A DNA stretch of 64,000 nucleotides from Cochleicola gelatinilyticus (GTDB taxonomy: Bacteria; Bacteroidota; Bacteroidia; Flavobacteriales; Flavobacteriaceae): assembly GCF_001637325.1 (NCBI RefSeq), contig NZ_LRXL01000045.1:186001-250000 (forward strand), read 5' to 3'. Both the position numbers and the translations under genes were made by a program. The notes beneath the pieces are model-generated. The model made no database searches. It was given only the letters and a program-made list of their open reading frames with translations, and was not told the DNA's origin. Within the stretch, counting starts at the first letter, position 1. Each line of letters opens with the position of its first letter. Of the stretch, positions 53,863 through 63,254 are shown in pieces.

Positions 53863-54522
53863 ATGATAGAAGCCAAGAATATTCACAAGTATTACGATTC
53901 ACTGCACGTACTTAAAGGAGTGGATCTTTTTATTGAAAAAAGTGAGATTGTTTCTATAGTAGGAGCTTCAGGCGCAGGAAAAACGACACTGCTTCAAATA
54001 TTAGGAACACTAGATCGTGTTGACAAAGGCACTGGTTCTTTACACATAAATGCTACCGACATTGCTTCATTAAATGCGAAACAATTGGCGAAGTTTAGAA
54101 ATGAAAATTTAGGATTTATATTTCAGTTTCACCAATTATTACCAGAATTTACAGCGATCGAAAATGTATGCATCCCTGCGTTTATTAAAAACACCCCGAA
54201 AAATGAAGCGGTTAAAAGAGCCAAAGAGTTGTTAGCATTTTTAGGGGTATCGCACCGGGAAGATCACAAACCCAATGAATTGTCTGGAGGAGAACAACAA
54301 CGGGTTGCGGTTGCCAGAGCCTTAATTAACAATCCGGCGATCATACTTGCCGACGAACCCAGTGGTAATCTAGATACCGAAAGCGCAGAGAATCTCCACA
54401 ATCTCTTTTTTAAATTACGAGACGAGTTTGGGCAAACTTTTGTCATTGTAACTCACAACGAAGAACTTGCTGGAATGGCAGACCGAAAACTCGAAATGCA
54501 GGATGGTCGTATTATAAAATAA
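53863..54522 (+). CDS. lolD: ABC transporter ATP-binding protein, LolD-like
   Basis: 219 residues. Walker [16 protein letters not shown], LolD/MacB-type [19 protein letters not shown], signature [15 protein letters not shown] and Walker [14 protein letters not shown]. It belongs to the lipoprotein-release or MacB-type ATPase group. The partner permease is not adjacent; in Bacteroidota it is often elsewhere. First gene of a unit with the membrane protein and TIGR02757-like gene. Confidence 0.9.
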   Translation: MIEAKNIHKYYDSLHVLKGVDLFIEKSEIVSIVGASGAGKTTLLQILGTLDRVDKGTGSLHINATDIASLNAKQLAKFRNENLGFIFQFHQLLPEFTAIENVCIPAFIKNTPKNEAVKRAKELLAFLGVSHREDHKPNELSGGEQQRVAVARALINNPAIILADEPSGNLDTESAENLHNLFFKLRDEFGQTFVIVTHNEELAGMADRKLEMQDGRIIK

Positions 54523-54527
54523 TTAGG

Positions 54528-56228
54528 ATGCTGTTAGTGTTAGGGTATTGGTGTTTTTTATTTTTAAGCACCTCACTTATTGGACTCACGTTTCAAAAAG
54601 TCCTACATTTAAAAGGTTTACACCCCGCAATCACCATAGCTTTGGGCTGTTTCGGAATTACGCTATTTGCTTCTTTCTTTGCCTTCTTTTATGCTCTTGA
54701 CGGGTATTTCGATCTCCTTTTAGGTTTTCTACTCTTAGCCGCATCGGTAACAAATAGAACTAAATTTTCACCCTATCTCCAGTACTGTAGCACTTTACTT
54801 CTAAAGTTTCCTCTTTTTTTAAAAATACTATTTCTAATTACAGTAGTGTTTGCAGCAGCTAAAAGCGCAGGAGTACCCTTTATTATAGACAATGAATCGT
54901 ATTATTTGCAAACTATAAAATGGCTTGATAGCTACGGAATAGTAAAAGGCATAGCAAACATTCATCCGTTTTTGGACCAAGTTTCGGGCTGGCATATTTT
55001 TGAAAGTGCCTTAAACCTAAATAGTATTTTTAAAGGGTTCAACGATGCTAACGGATTTCTATTAGTTATTGCAACTTCGTACGCCTTCAGTCATCTTCAT
55101 CAATATAAAAACGGGCGACTTGAATTTCTATTTATTGGTCTATTTCCTATTTTTAATTTGTTATTATTTCAATTTATCGATGCACCGTCTCCAGATCTTC
55201 CTGTATATATTTTGGGTTATTTTGTTTTTTCTGAATTTTTAAAAGAAATGAAGTCCGTTTCTGAAACAAATTACAATGGTTTTATACTTATTTCATTACT
55301 GGTTATTTTTTCTATTTATCTAAAAGTAAGTGCTTTGGCATTACTCATTTTCCCAATGTATCTCCTATATATAAATAATAGAGTTCCAAAAAACACTCTT
55401 CTTAAGATTGGGTTTATTGGCTTTGTGAGTGCTTTTTGTTTTATACTGAAGAATTATTATACCTCTGGTTACCCTTTATATCCATTAGCCCTGTTTGAAG
55501 CAAATGTTCCTTGGAAATTACCAAAATCAATTTTTGAATTCATTACAGAACAAACAAAATATTTTGGATATGGAATGACCGAAACTATTTTTTTAAAAAG
55601 CACCCTATTTCAAAGGATATGGCATTGGTTATTTCTCCCTGGGTTGCATGGACTGTTTAATAAAGCAATGGTATTGTTGCTTTTTATCGCTCCTTTTTAT
55701 ATTCAGAAAATGTCATTTAAGAAGTCGTTCTTAGTACTGTATTTTGCTTCTGTGATACAACTTATTTTAGTGTTGAGTGCTTCCCCACAGTACCGGTTTT
55801 ATTTGTTGTTTTTTATGCTCTTATGTTTGCTGGTTCTGGTTAGGTTTGTAAGAAAGCAATGGCTACATCGTGCCCTTTTGGTTAGTTCCATTGGTGCTAT
55901 TGCAATTACATTGTTTTTACCAGTTTCGCTTCAAAAGATCACTACAAATCAACACCTTCAAAACTTGGTGCCATTTCAAAAAGAAACCATTTTAATTCCG
56001 CACCCTAGTACCCGGTATGCAACAGCAAATTTCGAATCGGTTTCCGAAGGTAATTTTACTTTTTTTAGTGCAATGAATATCGATTTTTTCTGGGCAACGG
56101 GTGACGGTCCCCTACCATGTGTTAAGAAACAACAAATAAACTATTTTAAAGAAACTCATGGCAGGGTACCACAGTTTATTTCAGAAAAGGTATCAGACGG
56201 ATTTTATTCAAAAAAAATAGCAGAATGA
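54528..56228 (+). CDS. Polytopic membrane protein (LIC_10190-like)
   Basis: 566 residues with about 12 membrane helices and a long loop after the last helices (about 470-560). It starts 5 bp after lolD and its stop overlaps the next start (ATGA), so it belongs to that operon. The general plan, aromatic-rich helices with DNESYYLQTIKWLD and SPDLPVYILGYFVF, resembles GT-C-type glycosyltransferases or the LIC_10190 family. No catalytic motif is certain. Function unknown. Confidence 0.75.
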   Translation: MLLVLGYWCFLFLSTSLIGLTFQKVLHLKGLHPAITIALGCFGITLFASFFAFFYALDGYFDLLLGFLLLAASVTNRTKFSPYLQYCSTLLLKFPLFLKILFLITVVFAAAKSAGVPFIIDNESYYLQTIKWLDSYGIVKGIANIHPFLDQVSGWHIFESALNLNSIFKGFNDANGFLLVIATSYAFSHLHQYKNGRLEFLFIGLFPIFNLLLFQFIDAPSPDLPVYILGYFVFSEFLKEMKSVSETNYNGFILISLLVIFSIYLKVSALALLIFPMYLLYINNRVPKNTLLKIGFIGFVSAFCFILKNYYTSGYPLYPLALFEANVPWKLPKSIFEFITEQTKYFGYGMTETIFLKSTLFQRIWHWLFLPGLHGLFNKAMVLLLFIAPFYIQKMSFKKSFLVLYFASVIQLILVLSASPQYRFYLLFFMLLCLLVLVRFVRKQWLHRALLVSSIGAIAITLFLPVSLQKITTNQHLQNLVPFQKETILIPHPSTRYATANFESVSEGNFTFFSAMNIDFFWATGDGPLPCVKKQQINYFKETHGRVPQFISEKVSDGFYSKKIAE

Positions 56229-56989
56229 AAAAGGCAGAATTACAAGAATTTTTAGATGAAAAAGCAGCACTGTACAATCAGCCAAAATTTATAGAGAGTG
56301 ATCCCATCCAGATACCACATCGATTTGAGAAGAAAGAAGATATCGAGATTGCAGGATTTCTAGTTGCTACCATCGCATGGGGCAACAGAAAAAGTATTAT
56401 TACCAATGGCAATCGATTATTAGATATTATGGGGCATTCACCGCACGATTTTGTGCTTCATTTCTCTGAAGAACATACTAGCAAGCTAGACGGGTTTGTA
56501 CACCGAACTTTCAACGAAACAGATCTTTTATATTTTCTGAAAGCTTTACAACATATCTACAGAAATCACAACGGACTTGAAGCAGTTTTCAGTAAACACG
56601 CCACTAAAGATTCGTTGCAACCAGCGATTCATGAATTTAAAAAACTTTTTTTTAGTCTTCCACATCTTCCACGTTCACAAAAACATGTAAGCGATCCGTA
56701 TAAAAATTCGGCGGCTAAAAGAATAAATATGTTTTTACGTTGGATGGTGAGAAAAGATACTGCTGGAGTAGATTTTGGGATTTGGGATACTATTTCCCCT
56801 TCTATTTTATCCTGCCCCTTAGATGTACACAGCGGCACGATTGCTCGAAAATTAAAACTACTAAAACGGAAGCAAAACGACGGAAAAGCGGTAACTGAAT
56901 TAGACCTCGCCTTGCGGAGTTTTAACGCATTTGATCCTGTGTTGTATGATTTTGCGCTCTTTGGTCTCGGAGCCTTCGAAAAGTTCTAA
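56225..56989 (+). CDS. TIGR02757/DUF2400 family protein
   Basis: 254 residues, cytoplasmic, helical. Conserved segments include RKSIITNGNRLLDIMG, KRINMFLRWMVRKDTAGVDFGIW and LDVHSGTIARKLKLLKRKQNDGKAVTELDLALRSFNAFDPVLYDFALFGLG, matching the TIGR02757 family. The fold has been related to helix-hairpin-helix DNA glycosylases, but the activity is unproven. Overlaps the upstream membrane protein by 4 bp. Confidence 0.9.
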   Translation: MKKAELQEFLDEKAALYNQPKFIESDPIQIPHRFEKKEDIEIAGFLVATIAWGNRKSIITNGNRLLDIMGHSPHDFVLHFSEEHTSKLDGFVHRTFNETDLLYFLKALQHIYRNHNGLEAVFSKHATKDSLQPAIHEFKKLFFSLPHLPRSQKHVSDPYKNSAAKRINMFLRWMVRKDTAGVDFGIWDTISPSILSCPLDVHSGTIARKLKLLKRKQNDGKAVTELDLALRSFNAFDPVLYDFALFGLGAFEKF

Positions 56990-57086
56990 AATAACACCTC
57001 CTTTTGCCTATAAAGGGTATTTAATTATTTAAAATAAATATATATTTACATAGACAAACCAACCTTAGACTCATTTTCAACTTAAC

Positions 57087-57092
57087 AAGGAG
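57087..57092 (+). promoter_or_regulatory. Strong Shine-Dalgarno (AAGGAG) before a TTG start
   Basis: AAGGAG with 8-nt spacing to TTG at 57101. Strong Shine-Dalgarno sites are unusual in Bacteroidota; here it supports the non-ATG start. Confidence 0.65.
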
Positions 57093-57100
57093 ATTTTATT

Positions 57101-58309
57101 TTGATTATACCCTCACTACCTTCTAACGAACAGGAACGACAAATCGCTGTTCAAGAATATGGTTTATTAGATACACTTCCAGAGAAAGATTTCGACATTA
57201 TAACGTCACTTGTTGCAACCATCTGTGAAGTACCTGTTGCATTGGTAACATTATTAGATACCGATAGAAACTTCTTGAAATCGCATTTTGGTATTCCGAT
57301 TAACCAATCACCGAGAAATACTTCTTTTTGTGGACATGCTATTTTAGACCCATCAGAAATTTTTCTTGTTGAGGACGCAGAACAAGATGAGCGTTTTTTC
57401 GACAACCCTGTAGTAACCGAACAAGGTATGAAGTTTTATGCTGGAGTCCCCTTAATAAATAAAGATGGTTTTGCTTTAGGAACCCTTTGTATTTTCGACA
57501 AAAAGCCACGTACGTTAACAAAAAAACAAAAAGAAGCTTTAAAAGGACTTGCGCATCAAGTAATGAATTTATTTGAGGAACGTAGAAGAAATAATACCAT
57601 GCAACAGCTGCAAATAGAATTAGAAAATAGAAATGAAGAATTAAAAAGCTTTGCTGGTGTAATTTCACATGATATGAAAATGCCTCTTTCAAACATGATT
57701 ATTACTGCAGATATTTTAAAGGCTAAATATGGAAATGAATTAGATGAAAAAGGACATGAATATTTATCCTATTTAAAAAGCTCATCTTTCACTTTAAGCA
57801 ATTATATCTCTGGATTATTAGCGCATTATGAAAGTGATAAAATAACAACAGATCATAAAGATGTTTTCGATATTCATCATTTACTAGAAGAAATTGTTGA
57901 CCTTCTTAATATCAATGTGGATTGTGAAATAAACTTTCCCGAAAAAAATATAGATATTAATTGTAACCGATCGGCACTTGAACAGATTTTATTAAATCTA
58001 ATAGGAAATAGCTTAAAGTATAATGATAAAGACGAAATTCTTATCGATATAGAATGTTATAATAAAAATGGACTGTATCATTTTTCATTAACCGATAACG
58101 GTATGGGAATACCAAAAGAAAAACAAAAAGAAATTTTTACTCTTTTCTCTACGGTAGGTAACGTAGATCGCAATGGGAATAAGGGGCATGGAATTGGATT
58201 ATCTACGGTACAAAAATTAATTAATAAATTGGGAGGAGACATTTCTGTTTCCTCTAAATTAGGGGTTGGCACTACATTTGAATTCACAATTGCCGCGCTT
58301 ATTTCTTAA
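57101..58309 (+). CDS. GAF-domain sensor histidine kinase (copy 1)
   Basis: 402 residues from TTG. An N-terminal GAF domain (about 20-160) has ICEVPVALVTLLDTDRNFLKSHFG and TSFCGHAIL; a coiled linker leads to HisKA with H190 in FAGVISHDMKMPLSNM. The kinase domain shows the N box LEQILLNLIGNSLKYN and G boxes DNGMGIPKEKQKEIF and GHGIGL. No membrane helix, so cytoplasmic. No response regulator is adjacent. It is a tandem paralogue of the next gene. Confidence 0.9.
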   Translation: MIIPSLPSNEQERQIAVQEYGLLDTLPEKDFDIITSLVATICEVPVALVTLLDTDRNFLKSHFGIPINQSPRNTSFCGHAILDPSEIFLVEDAEQDERFFDNPVVTEQGMKFYAGVPLINKDGFALGTLCIFDKKPRTLTKKQKEALKGLAHQVMNLFEERRRNNTMQQLQIELENRNEELKSFAGVISHDMKMPLSNMIITADILKAKYGNELDEKGHEYLSYLKSSSFTLSNYISGLLAHYESDKITTDHKDVFDIHHLLEEIVDLLNINVDCEINFPEKNIDINCNRSALEQILLNLIGNSLKYNDKDEILIDIECYNKNGLYHFSLTDNGMGIPKEKQKEIFTLFSTVGNVDRNGNKGHGIGLSTVQKLINKLGGDISVSSKLGVGTTFEFTIAALIS

Positions 58310-58310
58310 A

Positions 58311-58336
58311 TAACACCGATAAAGTGTTAAATTTTA
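58311..58336 (+). terminator. Weak terminator between the two kinases
   Basis: Short stem TAACAC / GTGTTA with a 7-nt loop followed by AATTTT. Possibly an attenuator only. Confidence 0.3.
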
Positions 58337-58384
58337 TAGGTAAAAAAAGACTATATGAGATAATTTACGTAATTATGCATTATT

Positions 58385-59581
58385 ATGAAAGCTCCCAATT
58401 TACCTTCAAACGAATCGCAAAGATTAGCGCAAGTTAGAAGCTATAACCTACTCGATACGCTTCCCGAAGCTGATTTCGACAACCTATCTAGTTTAGCTGC
58501 TAAAATTTGTGAAACCCCTATTGCACTTATAACCCTCTTAGATAAAGACCGTAATTTTTTTAAATCCCATTTTGGAATAGATTTTAATCAGGCTCCAAGA
58601 GAAACTTCGTATTGTGGCCATGCCATATTAAGTAAAAACGAAATTTTTGAAGTAGAAGACTCTAGAAAAGATTATCGATTTGTAGACAATCCATCAATCG
58701 AAGATTGCGGCACTGTTTTTTACGCCGCTTCACCTCTAATTAATGCCGAAGGATTTCCCCTTGGAACATTATGTGTTTACGATAACAAACCAAGAGTATT
58801 AACACAATTACAAAAAGATGCTCTTATTTCTTTATCTAAGCAAGTCGTTAACTTATTTGAGCTTCATAAGAAAAATGAAGAATTAGAAGAAATTCAACGA
58901 GAATTAACAGAACGGAACAATCGGTTAAAAAGCTTTGCCGGAGTTGTTTCTCATGATCTTAAATCTCCATTAGCAAATATCACATCTCTTACTCGTCTTC
59001 TTAGAGAAGAAAATGAAGGAATATTAAAAGGCGATTCCGATGAGTATCTAGATTATATTGAAGAATCTTCAGAAACCCTTAACGATTACATTAATGGAAT
59101 TCTTAAATATTATAAAGCCGACGAACTACTAAAAGAAAGAAATACCGATATAAACCTTGGAGAATTTTTTGAAGAAATTAAAGAGATCTTAATTCTTAAT
59201 GATGCAGAATTTATACACCCAACAGCCGAAACTATAAGAGACACCAATAAAGCTGCTCTTACACAGATCATGCTTAATCTTATCGATAACGGACTTAAAT
59301 ATAATACAAGTCTTAACAGAAAAGTAACGGTACTTTATAAAGAAAAACCAGACTCTCATTGCTTCTCTATTATCGATAATGGAATCGGCATAGAAAGTGA
59401 AAAAAAAGACGAAATTTTTAATCTCTTTAAAACCACTGGTAAAAAAGACCGAAACGGAAAAAAAGGAACCGGAATTGGCCTTGCTACCGTAAAAACATTG
59501 GTTACCAAATTAGGAGGAACTATCAAAGTTGAATCGAAACCTGGAGAGGGAACTACTTTTAGTTTCACAATACAGAAGTAG
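58385..59581 (+). CDS. GAF-domain sensor histidine kinase (copy 2)
   Basis: 398 residues with the same plan as copy 1 and the phospho-His at the same position, H190 (FAGVVSHDLKSPLANI). GAF segments ICETPIALITLLDKDRNFFKSHFG and TSYCGHAIL, N box LTQIMLNLIDNGLKYN, G boxes DNGIGIESEKKDEIF and GTGIGLATV. The N-termini of both start with PSNE...LLDTLPE. Soluble. Starts 75 bp after copy 1. Confidence 0.9.
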   Translation: MKAPNLPSNESQRLAQVRSYNLLDTLPEADFDNLSSLAAKICETPIALITLLDKDRNFFKSHFGIDFNQAPRETSYCGHAILSKNEIFEVEDSRKDYRFVDNPSIEDCGTVFYAASPLINAEGFPLGTLCVYDNKPRVLTQLQKDALISLSKQVVNLFELHKKNEELEEIQRELTERNNRLKSFAGVVSHDLKSPLANITSLTRLLREENEGILKGDSDEYLDYIEESSETLNDYINGILKYYKADELLKERNTDINLGEFFEEIKEILILNDAEFIHPTAETIRDTNKAALTQIMLNLIDNGLKYNTSLNRKVTVLYKEKPDSHCFSIIDNGIGIESEKKDEIFNLFKTTGKKDRNGKKGTGIGLATVKTLVTKLGGTIKVESKPGEGTTFSFTIQK

Positions 59582-59602
59582 TTAAAATCGACACACATTT
59601 TT

Positions 59603-59610
59603 TATCTTTG
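59603..59610 (+). promoter_or_regulatory. -7 promoter element of the BatA-like operon
   Basis: TATCTTTG, perfect consensus; leader about 88 nt to the ATG at 59704. Confidence 0.55.
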
Positions 59611-59703
59611 AAAGCATAAAATACTTGAGCATCGTTCCTTAAAATAGTATCTTGCGCATCGATTCGGCTCTTAAGTATACTACCGACTCAAATTTGGATA
59701 CAA

Positions 59704-61626
59704 ATGCAGTTTAAAAACCCTGAACTTCTTTACGCTCTTTTTCTGCTGCTTATCCCTATTATTATTCATCTCTTTCAACTTCGAAAATTTCAGAAAGTTG
59801 ATTTTACCAATGTTGCTTTTCTTAAAAAAGTAACCCTTCAAACCCGAAAAAGTTCACAGCTAAAAAAATGGCTTACCCTACTTATTAGGCTGTTAGCCTT
59901 AGCCTGCATCATACTTGCTTTTGCGCAGCCATTTACGGCTACAAAAAAGGCCCTAAACACAGAAAAGGAAACAGTAATATACATAGACAACTCTTTTAGC
60001 ATGCAAGCTAAAGGAGAGAAAGGACCATTGTTACAGCGTGCCGTACAAGATCTTTATGAGAAAATATCAGGAACCGAAAATGTGAGTTGGTTTACAAACG
60101 ATTTTAGCAGAAAAAACAGCTCGTTACAAGACTTTAAAAATGAAATTCTTCAAGTAGATTATAGTGCGAGGCAGTTATCTTTAAATGAAATTCTTCTAAA
60201 GGGAAATCAGTTATTTGGAAGCTCAAAGACAGCCGACAAACAATTGCTTATCGTGTCCGATTTTCAAGGCAGAAATACTTTCCCAGACACATTAAATGAT
60301 GCAACAATACACGCAGTACAACTTCAGCCCGTTGCTACACAATCGGTCGCTATAGACAGTGCATATTTTGAAGGGAATACCACTTCATCGAACATATTAA
60401 AAGTTAAAATAACTGCCTCGGAAACTATTGCTGCTCCAATTCCCGTTTCTTTATATAATAATGATGTTCTAGTAGCTAAAACAGCTGCAGACCTTTCAGA
60501 AAAAGGAACTACAATTTTAAACTTTGATGTTGATAAAAGTGAAAGCTTTAAAGGAAAATTAAGCGTTACTGAAGCAAATCTACCTTACGACAATACGTTG
60601 TTTTTTAGTATAAATACGCAAACGAAAATAAAAGTTCTTTCAATTAATCAAGCGAATGCGAATTTCTTGCAACGCCTATTCGATCAACCTGAATTTGAAT
60701 ATACGCAGCAAACATATAATGCCCTAGACTACAACCTAATTCCGAATCAGAATTTTATCATTTTAAACGAGTTAGTTTCAATTCCTCCACCATTAAGAAC
60801 TGCCTTAGAATCCTTTACGGAAAGAGGTGGAAACCTTTTAATCATCCCTTCAGTACAGGGAGAAATTACAGAATACAACAGTTTGTTAGCTAATTTAAAG
60901 TTAGGAGTTATTTCTGAAGCTACACCTTCAGAAAAAAAGATTACACAAATTAGATTCGATCATCCACTATATAAGGATGTTTTTGAAAAACGAGTGGTTA
61001 ATTTTCAGTACCCAAAAGTAAATCAGTTTCACCCAATAAGCACGAATGCTATCCCGGTACTTACTTTCGAAGATGCTTCTCCGTTTCTTCTTCAAAATGG
61101 AAATAGTTACGTTAGTACTGCTCCTTTTAATTCAGAAAACACAAATTTTCAGAATTCACCACTTATTGTCCCTACTCTTTTTAACATGGCGAAACAAAGT
61201 CTTTCTTTGCAAAACTTATATTACAATATAGGTTTACAAAATACTTTTTCGGTGCCGGAGGTATTAATGCAGGATGAAATTCTTGAGATGAGAGATAGCA
61301 CGTTTCGTTTTATTCCACTTCAACAAACCAAAGCAAATCAGGTTATTATTACCACAAATGACGAACCTGCAATAGCCGGAACATACGATATAGTTAAAGA
61401 CAAAACTTTTATAGAACATATTAGTTATAATTATGATCGGTCTGAAAGTATCTTACAGTATGCAAATTTAGAAAACTGGAAAGGTGTACAACTACATAAT
61501 TCTATCACAGAAGTTTTCAATTCATTAGCCGCAGAAAATTCAAGGAACGATTTGTGGAAATGGTTTGCTATTTTTGCACTATTATTCCTTATCACCGAAA
61601 TGTTGATCCTAAAATTCTATAAATGA
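59704..61626 (+). CDS. BatA-like VWA membrane protein
   Basis: 640 residues. The N-terminus matches the aerotolerance-regulator (BatA) N-terminal domain: MQFKNPELLYALFLLLIPIIIHLFQLRKFQKVDF, two membrane helices (about 7-23 and 56-75), then a VWA region with MIDAS motif DNSFS (D95-S99), a long periplasmic part and a C-terminal helix (about 615-634). Similar in plan to the protein at 1177-3210. Its stop overlaps the start of the dihydroorotase-like gene (ATGA). No Bat or MoxR gene nearby. Confidence 0.85.
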   Translation: MQFKNPELLYALFLLLIPIIIHLFQLRKFQKVDFTNVAFLKKVTLQTRKSSQLKKWLTLLIRLLALACIILAFAQPFTATKKALNTEKETVIYIDNSFSMQAKGEKGPLLQRAVQDLYEKISGTENVSWFTNDFSRKNSSLQDFKNEILQVDYSARQLSLNEILLKGNQLFGSSKTADKQLLIVSDFQGRNTFPDTLNDATIHAVQLQPVATQSVAIDSAYFEGNTTSSNILKVKITASETIAAPIPVSLYNNDVLVAKTAADLSEKGTTILNFDVDKSESFKGKLSVTEANLPYDNTLFFSINTQTKIKVLSINQANANFLQRLFDQPEFEYTQQTYNALDYNLIPNQNFIILNELVSIPPPLRTALESFTERGGNLLIIPSVQGEITEYNSLLANLKLGVISEATPSEKKITQIRFDHPLYKDVFEKRVVNFQYPKVNQFHPISTNAIPVLTFEDASPFLLQNGNSYVSTAPFNSENTNFQNSPLIVPTLFNMAKQSLSLQNLYYNIGLQNTFSVPEVLMQDEILEMRDSTFRFIPLQQTKANQVIITTNDEPAIAGTYDIVKDKTFIEHISYNYDRSESILQYANLENWKGVQLHNSITEVFNSLAAENSRNDLWKWFAIFALLFLITEMLILKFYK

Positions 61627-62879
61627 AAATTCTACTAAAATCGGCCACGATTGTCGACCCCTCAGGAAAACATCATTTAAAACAACGGGACATCCTTATT
61701 GAAAAAGGAATTATAATCAAGATAGCGGCTACGATCCCAAATGATAAAAAAATTAAAGAAGTTGTTTTAAAAGACTTGCACATCTCTCAAGGGTGGTTCG
61801 ATCCAAGTGTATCTTTTGGTGAGCCCGGCTATGAAGAACGAGAAACGATTGATACTGGATTACAAACAGCTGCACTTAGTGGTTTTGCTCACGTAGCTGT
61901 GAACGCGAATACGCAACCCATAACCGACAGTAAATCGAATATTAAGTACTTGCGCTCTAAAGCAGAAGGTCATGCAGTAAACCTCTACCCTATTGGAGCA
62001 TTAACAGTTGAAAGCAAAGGAATCGACTTGGCAGAACTATACGATATGCAAAATGAAGGAGCCGTTTCATTTTATGATCATAAAAAACCAATAAGCAATG
62101 CAAACCTTTTAAAAATTGCATTGCAGTATACCCAAAGCTTCGATGGGCTAGTACAAAGCTTTCCTTTTGAGACTTCTGTCGCACGGAACGGAATGGTTAA
62201 TGAGGAAATAAATAGTACCCGACTAGGGTTAAAGGGTATTCCGGCTCTTTCGGAAGAATTACAATTGGTACGTGATCTTCATTTATTAGCCTATACTGGA
62301 GGAAAATTACATGTACCCACAATTTCCACAAAAAAATCGGTAGCACTAGTAAAAGAAGCAAAGAAAAAAGGACTCAATGTAACATGCAGCGTAGCACTAT
62401 CGAATCTCATACTTACCGACGATCTTTTAGAAACCTTCGACACTAATTATAAAGTTTTACCGCCGCTAAGAACTAAAGAAGATAGCAAAGCTTTATTAAA
62501 AGGTTTAAAAGAAGGAACCATCGATGGAGTTACCAGCGATCACAATCCTATCGATGTAGAACATAAAAAAATAGAGTTCGACCACGCATACTTTGGCAGT
62601 ATTGGTTTGGAAAGTTGTTTTGGTGGATTACATAAAGAAATGAATGTTGAAGCAGCGGTAAGTGCTTTGACCAATTTAAAATCGGTATTTAAGATTCCAT
62701 CGGAACGTATTGAAGAAGGGAACAAAGCCACACTTACCCTATTTAACCCGAATGTGAAATGGACATTTACCAAGGATGATATAATGTCTACATCAGCAAA
62801 TTCAGCCTTTTTAGGAGAAACACTTAAAGGAAAAGCTTATGGGATTTTTTCCAACGACCAATTAATTTTAAATTCTTGA
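61623..62879 (+). CDS. Dihydroorotase homologue lacking the metal-binding histidines
   Basis: 418 residues, type-I DHOase fold throughout (N-terminal LLKSATIVDPSGKHH, TIDTGLQTAALSGFAHVAVN, VLPPLRTKEDSKALLKGL, GVTSDHNP). The HxH motif of the usual D-x-H-x-H-x-R-E-P-G is replaced by D60-P-S-V-S-F-G-E-P-G, so both His and the substrate Arg are gone. The later HICHVS-type His is Thr233 and the PHH segment is ALSN. D152 and D306 remain. It is probably non-catalytic, as in PyrC'-type subunits of some aspartate transcarbamoylases. Coupled at both ends to membrane protein genes. Confidence 0.85.
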   Translation: MKILLKSATIVDPSGKHHLKQRDILIEKGIIIKIAATIPNDKKIKEVVLKDLHISQGWFDPSVSFGEPGYEERETIDTGLQTAALSGFAHVAVNANTQPITDSKSNIKYLRSKAEGHAVNLYPIGALTVESKGIDLAELYDMQNEGAVSFYDHKKPISNANLLKIALQYTQSFDGLVQSFPFETSVARNGMVNEEINSTRLGLKGIPALSEELQLVRDLHLLAYTGGKLHVPTISTKKSVALVKEAKKKGLNVTCSVALSNLILTDDLLETFDTNYKVLPPLRTKEDSKALLKGLKEGTIDGVTSDHNPIDVEHKKIEFDHAYFGSIGLESCFGGLHKEMNVEAAVSALTNLKSVFKIPSERIEEGNKATLTLFNPNVKWTFTKDDIMSTSANSAFLGETLKGKAYGIFSNDQLILNS

Positions 62880-63199
62880 TGAACCAGCAACCTTCCGGAA
62901 AATCGAAAGCAATTATTGCTTACATTACTTTTATTGGAATGTTCATTGCCTATTTTATGAATCGTGATCAAAAACACGCTTTTGCAACATGGCACATTAA
63001 AAATATGTTTGGGCTGGTGCTTATACTGCTAATCTCTCAAGTAATTCAAGCCTATGTAGATCTTCTTATTGGAGAAATTATTTGGGTAATATCGTTTCTA
63101 CTTTGGGTATTTTCTATGATCATGGCTATTTCGAATAAGCAAAAAGCAATTCCCGTTTTAAGTGAGAAATTTCAGCAATGGTTTACTTTTCTTGATTAG
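62879..63199 (+). CDS. Small DUF4870-like membrane protein A
   Basis: 106 residues with about three membrane helices and the DUF4870-like segment KAIIAYITFIGMFIAYFMNRDQKHAFATWHIKNMFGLVL. The ATG shares one base with the stop of the DHOase homologue (TGATG). It is a paralogue of the next gene. Function unknown. Confidence 0.75.
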   Translation: MNQQPSGKSKAIIAYITFIGMFIAYFMNRDQKHAFATWHIKNMFGLVLILLISQVIQAYVDLLIGEIIWVISFLLWVFSMIMAISNKQKAIPVLSEKFQQWFTFLD

Positions 63200-63205
63200 T
63201 TCCCC

Positions 63206-63213
63206 TATCTTTA
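63206..63213 (+). promoter_or_regulatory. Possible -7 element of membrane protein B
   Basis: TATCTTTA, 7 of 8 with the consensus, about 41 nt before the ATG at 63255. Confidence 0.35.
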
Positions 63214-63254
63214 ACAGATACTTAAAAATCAACCATCAAAAAAAACCTTAAATT

